64,000 bases of DNA from Gnetum montanum (GCA_015680685.1 MNCI01034304.1:30489-94488); one strand, 5' to 3'; shown: positions 48,503 through 60,401, counted from the first letter of the stretch. Made by a program: numbers and translations. The notes: generated from the letters alone by a model not told the origin.

Positions 48503-49499
48503 TGATGAGTGGCGAGGTACCCCTACACTCAACCATATGAAACGAGCGTCGCACACGCGATCCGGTCGAACTCCACAGATGGACTAGTTGTGGCACCTAG
48601 ATAGTTAGCCTTAGGTCGCAGTTCGCTGTCTTCCCGCCTAGACTAGTTTTGCATATGTCACGTATGGTTTAGTCTAGATGAGGTGTATGATGTATCCTAA
48701 TCTAATGCTACTCCTAAAGGCAGTGGAAAATAATATTTAACTAAATCTAAGCTAAGAGGAAAAGGGTAAGAAAATCTAATCTAGCCTAAGTGCGACGAGC
48801 AACCGATTCCTTGATCAACCGTACACATCTTGGACTTCGTGCACGACTGCCACTGGGACTACCAAGCATAGGCCTAGGTACGCCACTGGGATTACCAAGC
48901 GCAGACCCCAAATACGCCACTGGGTTACCAAGCGTAGATCCCCCTAGCTACACCACTGGGCTACCAAGCAGTCACACTTAAATGCTCGTAATCAAGTCGA
49001 ACTCGTTCCGCTTCTAGGAGTTTAGGGTTGAGAGACTAATCGCGATAAGTAACCGATTCCTTAACTAGCCGTACACACCCGTAGATGCTCGTAGTCAAGT
49101 CGTACTTACACCGCGCTATGAAAGCAATAAATAACATGAAATAAATAACAATAAATAAACTAAGTGAATGCTACAATGATGAAGTAATCTCGATCTTTAT
49201 TGCCGGTCATGTGCGTGTCCAAGTACGGCACACTCGAATAAAGACACCGTACAATTACATTCACCACATTGTGGGTAGACACGGGAAAAATTCTAACTCT
49301 AGAGGGATCAAACTGCCAGAGCTTCGCTACTCTAAAACTGGGATGCAAATGAGGGAGAGCCGCCTCTTATTTATAGAAATTGCGGCTGACTGCGATATCG
49401 CGGCCCATGATATATTGCGACCCATGATATCACGTGGGTGCCTTAACGTGGGTGCCTTAACGCAACTGCTAGCAATATGAGCAATTTCATGTCTCATCA
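48503..49499 (-). mobile_element. Solo LTR V, TSD ccatg, inside W's gag
   Basis: 997 bp, starting TGATGAGTGG and ending GTCTCATCA, flanked by ccatg (48498-48502, 49500-49504). Nothing internal is present, so an element left only one LTR after recombination. It is closest to the Y LTR. It carries four 31-35-bp units of the CACTGGG(A/T)TACCAAGC type (48850-48972), where other LTRs of the family have about two, plus GATATCGC-like units near its right end. Confidence 0.9.
48850..48972. repeat. Minisatellite in LTR V
   Basis: Four imperfect units: CCACTGGGACTACCAAGC, CCACTGGGATTACCAAGC, CCACTGGGTTACCAAGC, CCACTGGGCTACCAAGC, separated by AxxCxxAxxTACG-like spacers. Confidence 0.8.
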
Positions 49500-49504
49500 C
49501 CATG

Positions 49505-50050
49505 ACTTAAGAAACGGCAAGCACCCCAATGGTTACCTTATCCCCAAGGTAACCCGAGGTAGTTCCACCAACCATTAACGTATTATCCAAGTGGAACTTC
49601 GCCACAACCTATCAAGCAACACCAGTAGTGACAATACCCATGGTCATGGGGGATGCCACCGTTAAGACAACAATACCCTTACTGGCAACCAGATCCATAT
49701 GGCTAGTATGTGCAGTAGCCAATCTCTCCAAGTGACTCTGTTGGTCATGCGACCCCACAACGTCACTACCAAGCTTAGGAGTACTATAGGACTCCTTCTC
49801 TTGGGAGAGACACACCACATGCATACCATCCTCCAAATCCTTCCACCACTCTCACACTGATAGCTCAACTACCACCCACTCTGGCAATGCAAGGGGAACT
49901 CACCACTCAACTACAGCAACACAATGCTACAAGAGTTGTAAACCTTCAATCGATTGTTGGTTTTGACAACCATACAAAGAGAAGACCTTTCTTCAGAACC
50001 AACAGTCCAAACAAGCTTTCACAACCACAAGCGGTTTAGCCTTTGAACGT
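49505..50050 (+). pseudogene. Element W gag, C-terminal part
   Basis: Resumes gag after V: Pro/Tyr/Gln-rich sequence matching X 57950-58350 and Z 35690-36290 (PYPQGNLR-like, YYPSGTPPQ-like blocks). Broken frames. Confidence 0.6.
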
Positions 50051-50108
50051 TCCTCCATCAAATAAGGCTTTGAAGCTCCCTTCAGATCAAAAATAGAGCT
50101 CAACGCAC

Positions 50109-50945
50109 ATGGCTATGTTAACACATACCGTGACTAATTGGATCAAGGAAGGCCACCTTCCCAAGAACTTCTTTGACCCCGAAAGTCCCTTAATCTACCT
50201 CCAAGTTGCTGGGAATGAACCTTGTAAAGCTCTTCTAGACTCAGGTTCTGGAGTCAACTTGATATCGCAAGAAATGTATAAAGCCTGGAACCTGTCTCCA
50301 CTAAAGAAAAGCAATATTCGCTTAGAGCTGGCTGAGTAGTCCATCACTGTTCCTTTGGGATTGGTGGAGGACATCATTACCATTGTGTATGGTTGGTCAT
50401 ACCCAGCTGATTTCCTAGTAATTCAAGTAAACAATGACAAAGGGGACTTCCCAATAACAATGGGAAGGGCATGACTAACTATAGTAAACACATGCCTAGG
50501 AATCCATGATCTTTTCCTGGAAATATCTAAGGAAAACACTTATGGAAAGGTCGAGAGGAAGAAGGTTCCATGTATTACATACAGTGATACAGAGGGTGAT
50601 GGCATACAAGAATGTTTAGCATTTCCTGCATGCAACCAGTGTGCCTAGGAAGTTAACATACAAAAGTGTGTGTATGTAGCAACCACACAACAACAGAATA
50701 CCCAGTGGTTGATAGCTAATTAGGAGAGCAACCCACCAATATGCATGGAACTAATTGGGGGACTAACCTACGCCCACATAGAAAGCATAGATACACTAGA
50801 GCAAGGGCATTGCCAACTTCCAACCCTTAACCTACAAACATCAATTGGGAGAAGTTGGACACTTCTAAAAAATTCAAAGAAGCACTCATTATTTGAGATC
50901 TCTCCCTTTCAATTTAGTCATGGGGAAGATGGTCACCTATGCTGA
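50109..50945 (+). pseudogene. Element W protease and pol-deletion junction
   Basis: The open frame from 50109 includes NWIKEGHLPKNFFDPESP and ALLDSGSGVNLISQEMYKAW, a retropepsin active site with D-S-G intact. After a stop at 50336-50338 come ITVPLGLVEDIITIVYG and GDFPITMGR. The tail (50745-50945) runs from the post-protease spacer straight into sequence that in Z follows integrase (GATCTCTCC..TTTAGTCATGGGGAAGATGG, compare 39947-39986). Thus RT, RNase H and integrase are removed at about 50870-50905. Confidence 0.8.
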
Positions 50946-52817
50946 TCAGTTAAGGCCCTTAGTTTCTTTTTGAGGTTTTCATTTTACACATTTTTGTTTT
51001 ACAAATTTCTTTAACTTTTCTTGTTTTTGTTTTGCAAGATCATTCATACTCTTTCATTTTTTTGTGTGTTTGTTTATTTTTGTTTAGTTTGTCACCTAAT
51101 AAGTGCTCATAAGATGGTATGAACTGTATTCCATTGATTGTTAATGTTTGGTTTTTACCTTTAAGTTATGATGTTGATACTAAGGTATGGTTCTTTTGAT
51201 ATAATAGGCAATAAGTCCACATCATCCATACGTCCATAAATTTCTATGGTCTCTCTTGGCTTGGAACTGTACAGTCCATTTCTCAATAATAAGAACTATC
51301 AACGAATCAGTGACTAGGTATTTCTCAAACTAAGGAAGGACTTAAGGATTGAAAAGGGTGTGACTTCAAGTAGATTTGATGCACTTGTGCTGGCCATTCT
51401 CTTAGGTTCTTGGATTTTTTCCTCTTTGTTTTTCCTTCCCATTCTGATGTTACTCCATTATCGGGAAGTTGAGCTAATAAAAATAATAAGTCTTTGCATG
51501 GTGTGGTTCTTAAGAAAAATCTAAAAAAAAAGTGAGAATTCAAAGCATACCCCTTAGAAACAATAATCATCTGGGCTACAAGTAGTGGTTATGGAACTAA
51601 AATAAACATGTTCCCTCTAACTAAGGCCCTTCTTGCTTCCTACTTTCTCCTCTTTCGTTTCGTCGGAATGGTGGTGGCTTTGGTGGAGGCACTCTTGCTA
51701 CTTCAGGAGGATGGATTGGCTGAATGTATTAATGCGAAGTCACTGGATGTGGTTGGTTTGAGGCTAGATTTGGAATGAGATCTACTAAGTCACATTAACT
51801 ATTAATACACAAAGGGCTGTACACCACCTTGTTCTTTGAGACTCTATTCCATTCTCTTCTTGTCATCCTTCTTTCTCCATTTTTCACCTCATTACTGGTT
51901 GTATTAGTAGTCCATATTTTGGTTGATGCATTATTTTATTTTTGGTAAAATCTTGTGGTTAAGACTTTAACTCTTTCTTCCAAATGACATTTGTAGAGCC
52001 TATGGACTCTTTGAATGCGGGATTGTCAAGGCATTAAGGGCATGAGCTTGCTTTGGGGAGGACCCACTAGCATTCCTATTTGGTGCATCCATTAATTTCT
52101 TTCCATTAAACATTTTCACAATCATCATTTATTTTTGTTCATCTCCATGTTTGACATCCATTTTATTGGCATGGCCATTGTTTCTTTTTCTCCATCTTTC
52201 TTGTTTCTTATTCTTTTTTTCCATTCTCTAGCTATTGGAGGTTCACTTTCAGTCATGGGGGTCTGGGTCCAATTTTTTTGATTTTCTCTAAACCCCTACA
52301 CCTTAGGTAGTCACCAATATTATATCTCCATATCCATATTAGCCATATCACAACTCAGCCAATGGACCTTACAATGAGGCAAGGTATCAATTGCATTATG
52401 ATTCATTTACCCTTGCTAATATCAGATTGTGTTGTGTGTGTGCAGATGGCAATCATACAACAACGGATTGGATTTGGAGGGAATATTTGGAATGGACTGG
52501 TGTTGAAGTAGTTATGCAAGGAACGAGATTGATGGCATGCTTATGGATGGACAATGAAAAGTGCAATCTTGGCATCAGCAACAATAGACTTCTTCTTTTT
52601 TCTCTCTCTTCTTTCTTCTCTCCTAGCTGCCAAATAAGGCTGGATGTCAAATGTGTATAGTATTCACTCTTGTTGTTATGAACACTAAATTTTACCATGT
52701 TTTGTAATGATGATCCATTCACATGTCACCCCATTCACCATTAGTCTCATTCAAAGTCAATAATCCCATACCTTTCTAATATTTTGTAAGGAACTTGAGG
52801 ACAAGTTTTCATTCATT
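50946..52817 (+). other. Element W 3' region
   Basis: T-rich TTTTGTTTTAC tract, the CCACATCATCCA block, a degenerate segment near 51590-51760 reading LLLLQEDGLAECI and KSLDVVGLR, and a second polypurine-tract copy at 52251-52262. Confidence 0.6.
52391..52660 (+). CDS. Element W small ORF next to the 3' LTR (hypothetical)
   Basis: 89 codons between the two polypurine-tract copies. It aligns with X's 86-codon frame: CVCADGNH, MQGTRLMACLWMDN, then a Ser/Phe-rich end. A TTGTGTGTGTGCAG splice-acceptor-like string at about 52433-52446 precedes ATGGCAATC, so the true product, if any, may start there or be joined by splicing. No known domain. Confidence 0.35.
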   Translation: MHYDSFTLANIRLCCVCADGNHTTTDWIWREYLEWTGVEVVMQGTRLMACLWMDNEKCNLGISNNRLLLFSLSSFFSPSCQIRLDVKCV

Positions 52818-52827
52818 CATGGGGGTA

Positions 52828-53629
52828 TGATGGAATGCGATATCGCATGGGCTGTGATATCACGTCAGCCCTTGCGATATCGTGTATGTGATATCGTAGC
52901 CTGTCACCTTGTCTATAAATAAGAGGCAACCTTCCCTTGTTTTACAATCTAGATCTAGACCCTTAGTGAAACTCTGGTAGTTTTACCATTCGAAAGATAG
53001 AATAATTTCCATGTGTCCATAGTAGGAGTCTCAAAATAAACGGATCTTTATTCAAGCAAATTGTACCTGAGCACACATTTTTGTACAGAAATAAAGATGA
53101 ACTTTTTGATAAACCTTGCAGCATATGGACTAAGCTAAATAGGAATTAATTAGTGTTAAATGCTTGATTGCTTTCTTAGATAATTAATCCTTCTCAACCC
53201 TTAACTCTCTTAGTTAAGTGCATTCAGTATGATCGCTTTGAGCACATGTGTAACACTTGGTAACCCAGTAATGAGTAGTGTTTGGTAATCCCAGTAGTGT
53301 TGCACTGGTTTAGGGTGTGTACGGCAAGTGGGAACAGATACTGATGCTAGGACAATTAGAACTTAGTTAATTAAAGTTAGTGACTTAGTCTCTTCACCCC
53401 TTCCTCTTAGCATAGGTGATAAAAAGATAAAAGACATAAAAATCACATGCCTCAAGCTTACTTAACCATACAACCATGAAAAATACAAGTAAGCTTGGGA
53501 AGACAACAATTGATTAACCTTAAGTGTTTCATAAGGCATGTAAGGACATAGTCCTTGGAGTTCGACTGAATTGCACATGAAACACTTGTATTCGTATGGT
53601 TGAGTATAGGGGTACCTTGCCACTCATCA
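52828..53629 (+). repeat. Element W 3' LTR
   Basis: 802 bp, TGATGGAATG to ..CACTCATCA. It is 40 bp longer than the 5' copy, partly because of extra array sequence (GATATCACGTCAGCCCTTGC) before the TATA box at 52914. Confidence 0.9.
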
Positions 53630-53634
53630 AATAG

Positions 53635-54069
53635 CCAGCATAAATGTGTTGAATCTCCTTGAATTCACACCCTTTTCAATCTATTGGAATCCTTCTTTGG
53701 TTTGAAGAATACTAAGCCACAAATTCATTAATAGGTTTGCTTAGAAAAAGGGACAATACATTTCTAGAACAAAGGAAGACCATAGAGTGGAATGGATGGA
53801 TGGATGATGTAGACTCATTGCTTATTTTATTAAAAGAAACTATATCTTAGCATCAACTTTGAAAGCTAAAGCTAAAAATCAAACACTAGCAATCAATCAC
53901 TATTATAGTACAATCCACCATCGTGAGCACTTATTATATGACGAGTTAATTAGAAAAACAAAGAAATAGTAAGAATGTTAATGATGGTATAAAAAAATAT
54001 GTAAAAAAAAGAATAAAAGAAATTGAGGAATTTGAATGATTAGCGTTGGTGGCTGTCTTCCCCATGACT
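53635..54069 (-). other. Element X 3' region, proximal part
   Basis: Continuation of X beyond W up to the integrase end. It matches U 27180-27470 and W 51150-51400 in part. Short T-rich frame at 53946-54152 only. Confidence 0.55.
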
Positions 54070-57015
54070 AAGTTAGAAGGAGGAGATCCAAAATAATGAG
54101 CAAGGTTTTCCATTAAAAGAGGTAGTGTTAGTACTAGCCGTTTTAGGCTCATGGAAAGGTTTAGTTTGTTGGATGTTGACTAATAATTTCCAATCCAAGC
54201 TTTTAGGTTTATAAGTCATCATGGCCCTTAAAGGAAAAGTTTCATGAATGATATAAGGTCCTTCCCATAGCTTTTGAAATTTAGTTCGTTGAAGCACATG
54301 TGCAAGATTCCAATAGAGAACCTTATCTCTTGGTTGGTATGTAACTTTCCTCATTCTTAGGTCATAACGTTGCTTGCTGAAGGCCTTGTGCAATTCGTTG
54401 GATGATAGGGCGGTTAATCGGTTCTTATCTAGCAAGTTAAGATTCATTAACCATTCTTGTTGTGCTAGACTAAGGTCAAGGTTGAGGTCACATGCTATAG
54501 ATAGTGTATGGAGCTTAGCTTGGATAGGAAGTGTTGAAGTTTACTATACACTAACTCATAAGGAGAATAGCCTATAGGGAGTTTCCATGTAGAGCGGTAT
54601 GCCCAAAGAGCATTGTTTAGCTTGGTGCTCTAGTCTCGCCTATAGTTACTAATAGTTCATGTCAATATTTTTGTGATCTCCCTATTGGTGACCTTGGCTT
54701 AACCATTCGCTTGAGGATGATATGGTGTAGTCAGCTTATGCTCAACTCCTAAGTGTTGCATTAATTTTTGAAATGTCGCACCTATAAAATGTGTACCATT
54801 ATCGAAAATAAGTGCACAAGGCACACCAAACCTATTTATGATTTTTTGTTGAACAAATCGTGTAGTGGTAGATGATGTATAGTCAGTAACAACAATTGCT
54901 TCTGCCCATTTTGTAAAATAGTCAATAGCAACAACAATGTAGACTTTTCCATTAGACATTGGTGTGATAGGCCCCATGAAAGCAATTCCCCATATGTCAT
55001 CGAAGGATTCTAAAGGTTGAATCCATTATTGTGGACCCTCCATTCTAGTAGTCATTCCCCCATCGCGTTGGCAGTGCTCACAAGATTGGACAAAATGATG
55101 AGCATCTCGGAACAATGCAGGCCAACAATATCCTACAAGAAAGATTTTAATGGCTGTTCGTCTCCCAGCGTAATGACCCCCACAAGGTCCCTCATGAGTG
55201 TCTTGGAGAACTCACAATTGATTTACATTAGGAACACACCATCGGACTAAGCCATCAGAACACACCTTATAAAGGTGTTTGTTGATTTCCATGAAATATT
55301 TGGCCCAGTGAAGAAACTGTTGTTTCTTTTTAACGTCTAGCCTTTATGGTGCTTCTTGTGTGAGAAGATAGGTAAGAATGCTACTGTACCAATTTGTATA
55401 TGTGGTTAATTGATTGTTGATTACACCTAAAAATAGGAGTTCATTAGGGAAGTAGTTAGAAATTGGATATTCATCCTCTTTGTTGTCCCATTGTAATTGA
55501 GATAAATGATCAGCAACAACATTCTTGATGCCTTTACAATTGATCATTGTAAGATCGAACTTTTGTAAGATTACAAGCCACTGTATGATGCAAGGGCTCA
55601 TCATTGGTTTATTCATTAGGAACCAAATTACACTATGATTTGTGTGTACAAATATCTTATAGTCTAATACATAGTGCCTAAATTTTTTTAGTGCAAACAC
55701 CACAGCCATTAACTCTTTTTTTGTTGTGGTGTAGTTGAGCTGTGCACCAACAATACTTCAACTTGCACAGTGAATCTAATAGGATCACTTTTGGTCATCT
55801 AACTGTGTAAGTACAGCTCCTAAAGCAAAGTTGGACGCGTCAGTCATTATGTGGAATGGTTTGGACCAATCAGGAGCTTGTAGAATGGGTGTTTCTATGA
55901 GCTCGTATTTCAAGGTTTGGAAAGCTAGCTCACACTCCTTGGTCCATTCAAAGGGTACATCCTTCTTCATTAATTCTACTAATGGTTTTGCAATCTTCAA
56001 AGAGTTCTCGATGAAGCATCTATAATAGCCAGTATGTCCAAGGAATGATTGAATATCTTTTACAGTTTTAGGTTGATGAGTGATTCCTTGGATGACTTTA
56101 ATGTTTTTAGGATCTACCTCTATCCCTATTTGTGAAATCTTATGTCCTAACACAACACCTTCTTGGACCATTAAATGGATTTTTTGCCAATTAAGCCTTA
56201 CGTGGGTTTCTACACATCATTTCAGCACTTGCTCTAATCGGTGCAATGCTTGTTTGAAGTCCACTTCATAGGTGGAGAAATCATTCATAAAAACCTCCAT
56301 ACTATTCCCTATTTGCTACTAAAATATACTTAGAACCAGACGTTGAAATGTTGTTGGGGCATCACACAAGCCAAACGACATCTGCCTATATGCAAATGTC
56401 ACCCAAGAACTTGTGAATGTAGTTTTGGCTTGGTCTTTTGGTGCTATTTAAATTTGATTGTACCCACTGTAACCATCTAGAAAAATATAGTAGCAATGCC
56501 CTACAATGTTATCTAAGACTTAGTTAACAAATGGAAATGGAAAATGGTCTTTAAACATTGCCATGTTTAATAGCCTAAAGTCTATACACACCCTCCATTT
56601 ACCTTCCTTTTTAGGCACAATGACTAATGGACTAACCCATTCACTATTAGTAATGGGGTAGATGAACCCAGCTTTTAGAAGTTATTCAATTTCTTCCTTA
56701 ACCACTTGCTTAAGCTTTGGGTTCAGTTGCCTTTGTGGTTGTTGTCAAGGCTTCATGAAGGGGTTAATGTAAATTCTATGTTGGCATATCCTAAGATCTA
56801 TGCTGGTTAATTCAGGATATGACCAAGCAAAGGTTTTTGACCATTTTTTTTACCATTTTTAGCAGTCTTTCTTTTTGTGGAGGAGCGAGCTTAGCATTAA
56901 TGATTACCAGTTTTACATTCTTGAGAAATGTGTACTTCATACCAGTGGGCAATGATTTTAACTCAAGGGGCTCTTGCTTAAACTCATTAGGGTTTCCAAC
57001 TTTTCCCAGTTGATA
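54070..57015 (-). pseudogene. Element X RT, RNase H and integrase
   Basis: On minus, RT lies at about 57010-55990 (YPI..SEWVSP block near 56640), RNase H at about 55860-55490 (MTDASNFALGAVL, NVVADHLSQL), and integrase at about 55250-54070 (DYFTKWAEA, IFDNGTHFIGATF, YHPQANG, and a GPY-type C-terminus KLWEGPYIIHE). The RT catalytic FMDD reads FMND (codon AAT at 56283-56285), removing a metal-binding Asp. Several stops also interrupt it, so X cannot transpose itself now. Confidence 0.85.
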
Positions 57016-57260
57016 TTTTCAGTGTCAAGAGTTGGTAGTTGGTGATGGACTTGCTCTAATGTATCTATGCTATCAATATATGCACAAGTCAAACTCTCAG
57101 TTGGTTCCATGCATAGAGTTGAATTGCTCTCTTGGCCAACTATTAGCCACTAGGTGCCTTCCTATGTTGTGGATGCTACATATAGGCATATTTGTATGTT
57201 AGTCACTTGTGCACATTGGTTGTATGCAGGCAATGTTAAGCGTTGTACAAACCAAGCCTT

Positions 57261-57830
57261 CTACATGCAGTTACACCCTATGTCACTGTATGTGATGCAT
57301 GGAACTTTCTTCTTCTTGATCTTTTCAAACGTATTTTCCTCTGATATTTCTAGGGAAAGATCACATATGCCTAGGTGTGCATCAATCGTACTTAACCATG
57401 CTCTTCCCATTATGATTGGGAAGTCTCCCTTATAGTTGTTAACTTGAATCATTAGGAAATTAACTAGATATGACCACCCATAAATAGTGGTGACAATATC
57501 CTCTACCAGTCCTAATGGGACAGTGATGGATTGGTCGGCTAACTCTAAATGAATGTTACTCTTTTTTAGTGGAGCTAGGTTCTAGGATTTGTACATTTCT
57601 TGAGAGATTAAGTTAACACTAGATCCTATATCCAAAAAAGGTTTGCAAGTCTCATTCCCAGCGATTTGCAAATACATAAGAGGACTTCCAGGATCAGAGA
57701 ATTTCCTAGGAAGATGGCCAGCTTTAATCCAATTAGGAATGGCATAAGTCAACATGACTGTGTGCGTTGGGTGCAATTTTTGGTTTAAAGGAAACTTCAA
57801 AGATTCAAACGATGGTGAGGTATTCAAACA
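57261..57830 (-). pseudogene. Element X protease
   Basis: Minus-strand frames NWIKAGHLPRKFSDPGSP, then FLDIGSSVNLISQEMYK, then GDFPIIMGRAWLSTIDAH. The active-site D-S-G reads D-I-G, a substitution expected to cripple the enzyme. Stops separate the parts. Confidence 0.78.
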
Positions 57831-57949
57831 ATCAGCCGCTTGTGGCTGTAAGGACTTGGTTGGATTGTTGGTCCTAAAGAAAGGTCTCTTCTTTGTGTAG
57901 TTGTCTAAGCCAACAATAGGTTGAGGATTTATAGACCATGTAGCGTTAC

Positions 57950-60284
57950 ATTGCTGCGGCTGGGTAGGAAGCTCACCCTACATAGTTGGAGCAAGTGGTA
58001 ATGGTGCTAAGGATGGAAGAGGTGCATTCAGATGAGAAGGATAGTATGTTTGTGGAACATCACTCCTAGGAGAAGGAGTTCTATAGTACACGTGGATCTG
58101 GTAGTAAGGCTAAGGAGTGATGTGACTAGTGGAGTCACATGGAGAGATTGGTTGCGTAATGTAGTACCCATATGGGTTAGGTTGACAGTAAGGGTATTGT
58201 TGATGTGGTAATGGCATTCCCCATGATTGTGGGTGTTCCATTGTTGATACTATTCATTCAGTTGTGGTGGAGCTCCACTTGGATAATATGTCAAGGGTTG
58301 GTGGAACTGCCTTGGGTAACCTTGAGGATAAGGTAACCTTCTAGGTGCTTACCATCTATTTAATCGTGGGTTTAGTGCATACACCCTAGACTCTTGCAGA
58401 TGTGAGACTATTGGGCAACATCCTTTAGGATGGTCATATTGGCATATCTCACATCCACCATCATTGTTTGTGTCTAAATCCATAACCTCTTCAATGATGG
58501 CAACTTTGCCCTTACCTTTGTTACATGCAAACGTAGCTTCTTTCTTTTTCCTTCTCTCTTGGTCACTACTTTGCTCTCTAGACTTCTCGACTATTTTTAG
58601 AATGGTTTGAACTTTGTCATCTAGGGAGTTCCACATTTGATCTACCTTTGTTGATACATCTGATGCAAATTTTTGAATGGACAAAGTCTTCCTATTCACC
58701 ATCTCTTTGAGTGATGACTCTTCTTCATCTTCACAAAATCTAACTTCTTTTTTTCGAAGGGAAGAATCTCTGTTGTATTCCTCCACACTTTCTCTTTTTC
58801 TTAATCCACCTTTCTCCTTGGCAGCTTACTCCAAAAATCTTTGTATTTGATGGGCTCAAAGCTTAGATAGCCTTCCTTGGGCATAAGTCTCAAGGGTTCA
58901 TCGCGTTTATACCTAAGCCCATCTACAAGATGGCATAGTTGTTCCCTTTGTGAGTAGCCATGGCTAGGGCAACTATGTAATAATGTGTAATATTGACCCA
59001 TGGCAGCATTCAAGGGTTCGTGTCCTCCTTGTTTCCATCCTTGGAGTTTCCTACATAGGTTAGACACTTGGGAGTACATTTGATACTTATCGTTGAATAG
59101 CTTTAACATGGTACTCCATCGATGAATGGATTCTAGTTCTAAGGATTGATACCAGCTTTCCGCTTCCTTGATCAGTGTTTGTGGAAACAAATTGAGTTTT
59201 TGCCACTCATTTTCTATATTTTACAAGGCACATGCATCATGAAATGCTTGTAGATGGTTTTGAGGATCAGCATTATATCCCCCTTCAAATCGTGGGATGT
59301 TGTTCATGTCTAGTCTTTTGATCCTACTATCCTTCTAGTGCCTTTTTGGAATCGTAACAGCCTCTATTATTTCTAACATACTCATGTGGTGAGTAGGGGT
59401 TCATCATGATCGTATTTTCTATGGCATCTATGATGCCTATGCTATTTCCTACTCTCCCTCCTTTCGTGATGTATTTTTCTAGAATGCCCTCATCCCCTTT
59501 CTCGACTGTTTTTTCTATGATTTCTGTTTCACTTACCATTTTCCTCATGGTCTTTCCCTTTGCGACTGCATTTAGATCCTGAAGGAGAGGGGGAAGAAGG
59601 TGATGAAGGTGAAGAGGAAGGAGGATTGGCACCGTGACAATTCTTGTTGCTTTCTCTTTAGGGATCTTAGCCTCGATCGTAGTTATGATCGGAATGTCCA
59701 TCAATGTCATGTGTTCATGTTCCTTTTTTGGACTCTTTGTGTTTGTTGGTATCAGAACCTAGGTTATGAATAGTTGAGTGAAGATTCTGATACACAAATC
59801 CTTGACCAAAGTCAACGAGAGGAACATCATTTTGTGGAAAACCTCCAAAGATAGGTTCACCACTATCATTTTCACTTAGGACATACGGAACATCCTGAGA
59901 CCATTTTTCCTTCATAGATTTGTGATGTCTCTCCTATTGTAAGTTCCTTTGGCGTTATGCCTTCGTGGGTTGATACTCTCTCAAGTCATGTTCATGCACA
60001 ACGTACTCTGCCTGTAAGTGTTGCATATCAATTTGTGTGAGAGCATGAAGAAGCATGCTTGGGACTAAGCGATCAAGAGGTAACACTATGTTACCTTCTA
60101 AATCACACCATTGTAGTTCATCTTGGTGGAGGATAAAGGTAAAGTTTGATATATACCCATCAGGATGAGCGTATACCACATGAAACTATTGGGGCACTGG
60201 CGGATCATCATGTGTACTCTGCCTCCAATTGTTCATTGTGTCGAACTTAGTTGGTCAAGTACTCTCATAGGAAGAAGGAGACAT
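57950..60284 (-). pseudogene. Element X gag
   Basis: Starts MSPSSYEST at 60284. Blocks: VYAHPDGYISNFTFILHQDE, EGNIVLPLDRLVPSMLL, AEYVVHEHDLREYQP (60179-59955), the gag core (59190-58801, SWYQSLELESIHRW, CPSHGYSQREQLCHLVDGLR), a charged segment VRFCEDEEESSLKEMVNRK, the knuckle CEICQYDHPKGCCP (about 58450-58405) and VYALNP. Short stops and frameshifts throughout. Confidence 0.8.
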
Positions 60285-60401
60285 GATTGATTATTCAGTG
60301 TGCAATACTCTTTTTCAATGATTGTGGGATAACTAACCCTAAGGTTTTGTTCCAATGATGGAAATATTTTCTAAGTTCTAATTAGCGCACAAACAAAAAA
60401 A

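Larger units (their letters stand above)
45670..53629 (+). mobile_element. Element W: gag-protease-only Ty3 element inside X, TSD aatag
   Basis: LTRs 45670-46431 and 52828-53629 are flanked by aatag (45665-45669, 53630-53634), and removing W rejoins X's 3' region smoothly. Order on plus: LTR, tRNA-Asp-like site, gag, protease, a short tail, about 1.9 kb of 3' region, polypurine tract CATGGGGGTA (52818-52827), LTR. RT, RNase H and integrase are absent, with no gap to hide them. W itself contains solo LTR V. Its layout matches U, so the two form a non-autonomous subfamily. Confidence 0.9.

Noticed and set aside
48850-48972. CRISPR-like short repeats with spacers
   Set aside because: Units are imperfect tandem repeats inside an LTR of a plant nuclear genome.
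48790-48981. Repeat-rich 63-codon frame on plus
   Set aside because: It is translation of the LTR V minisatellite.
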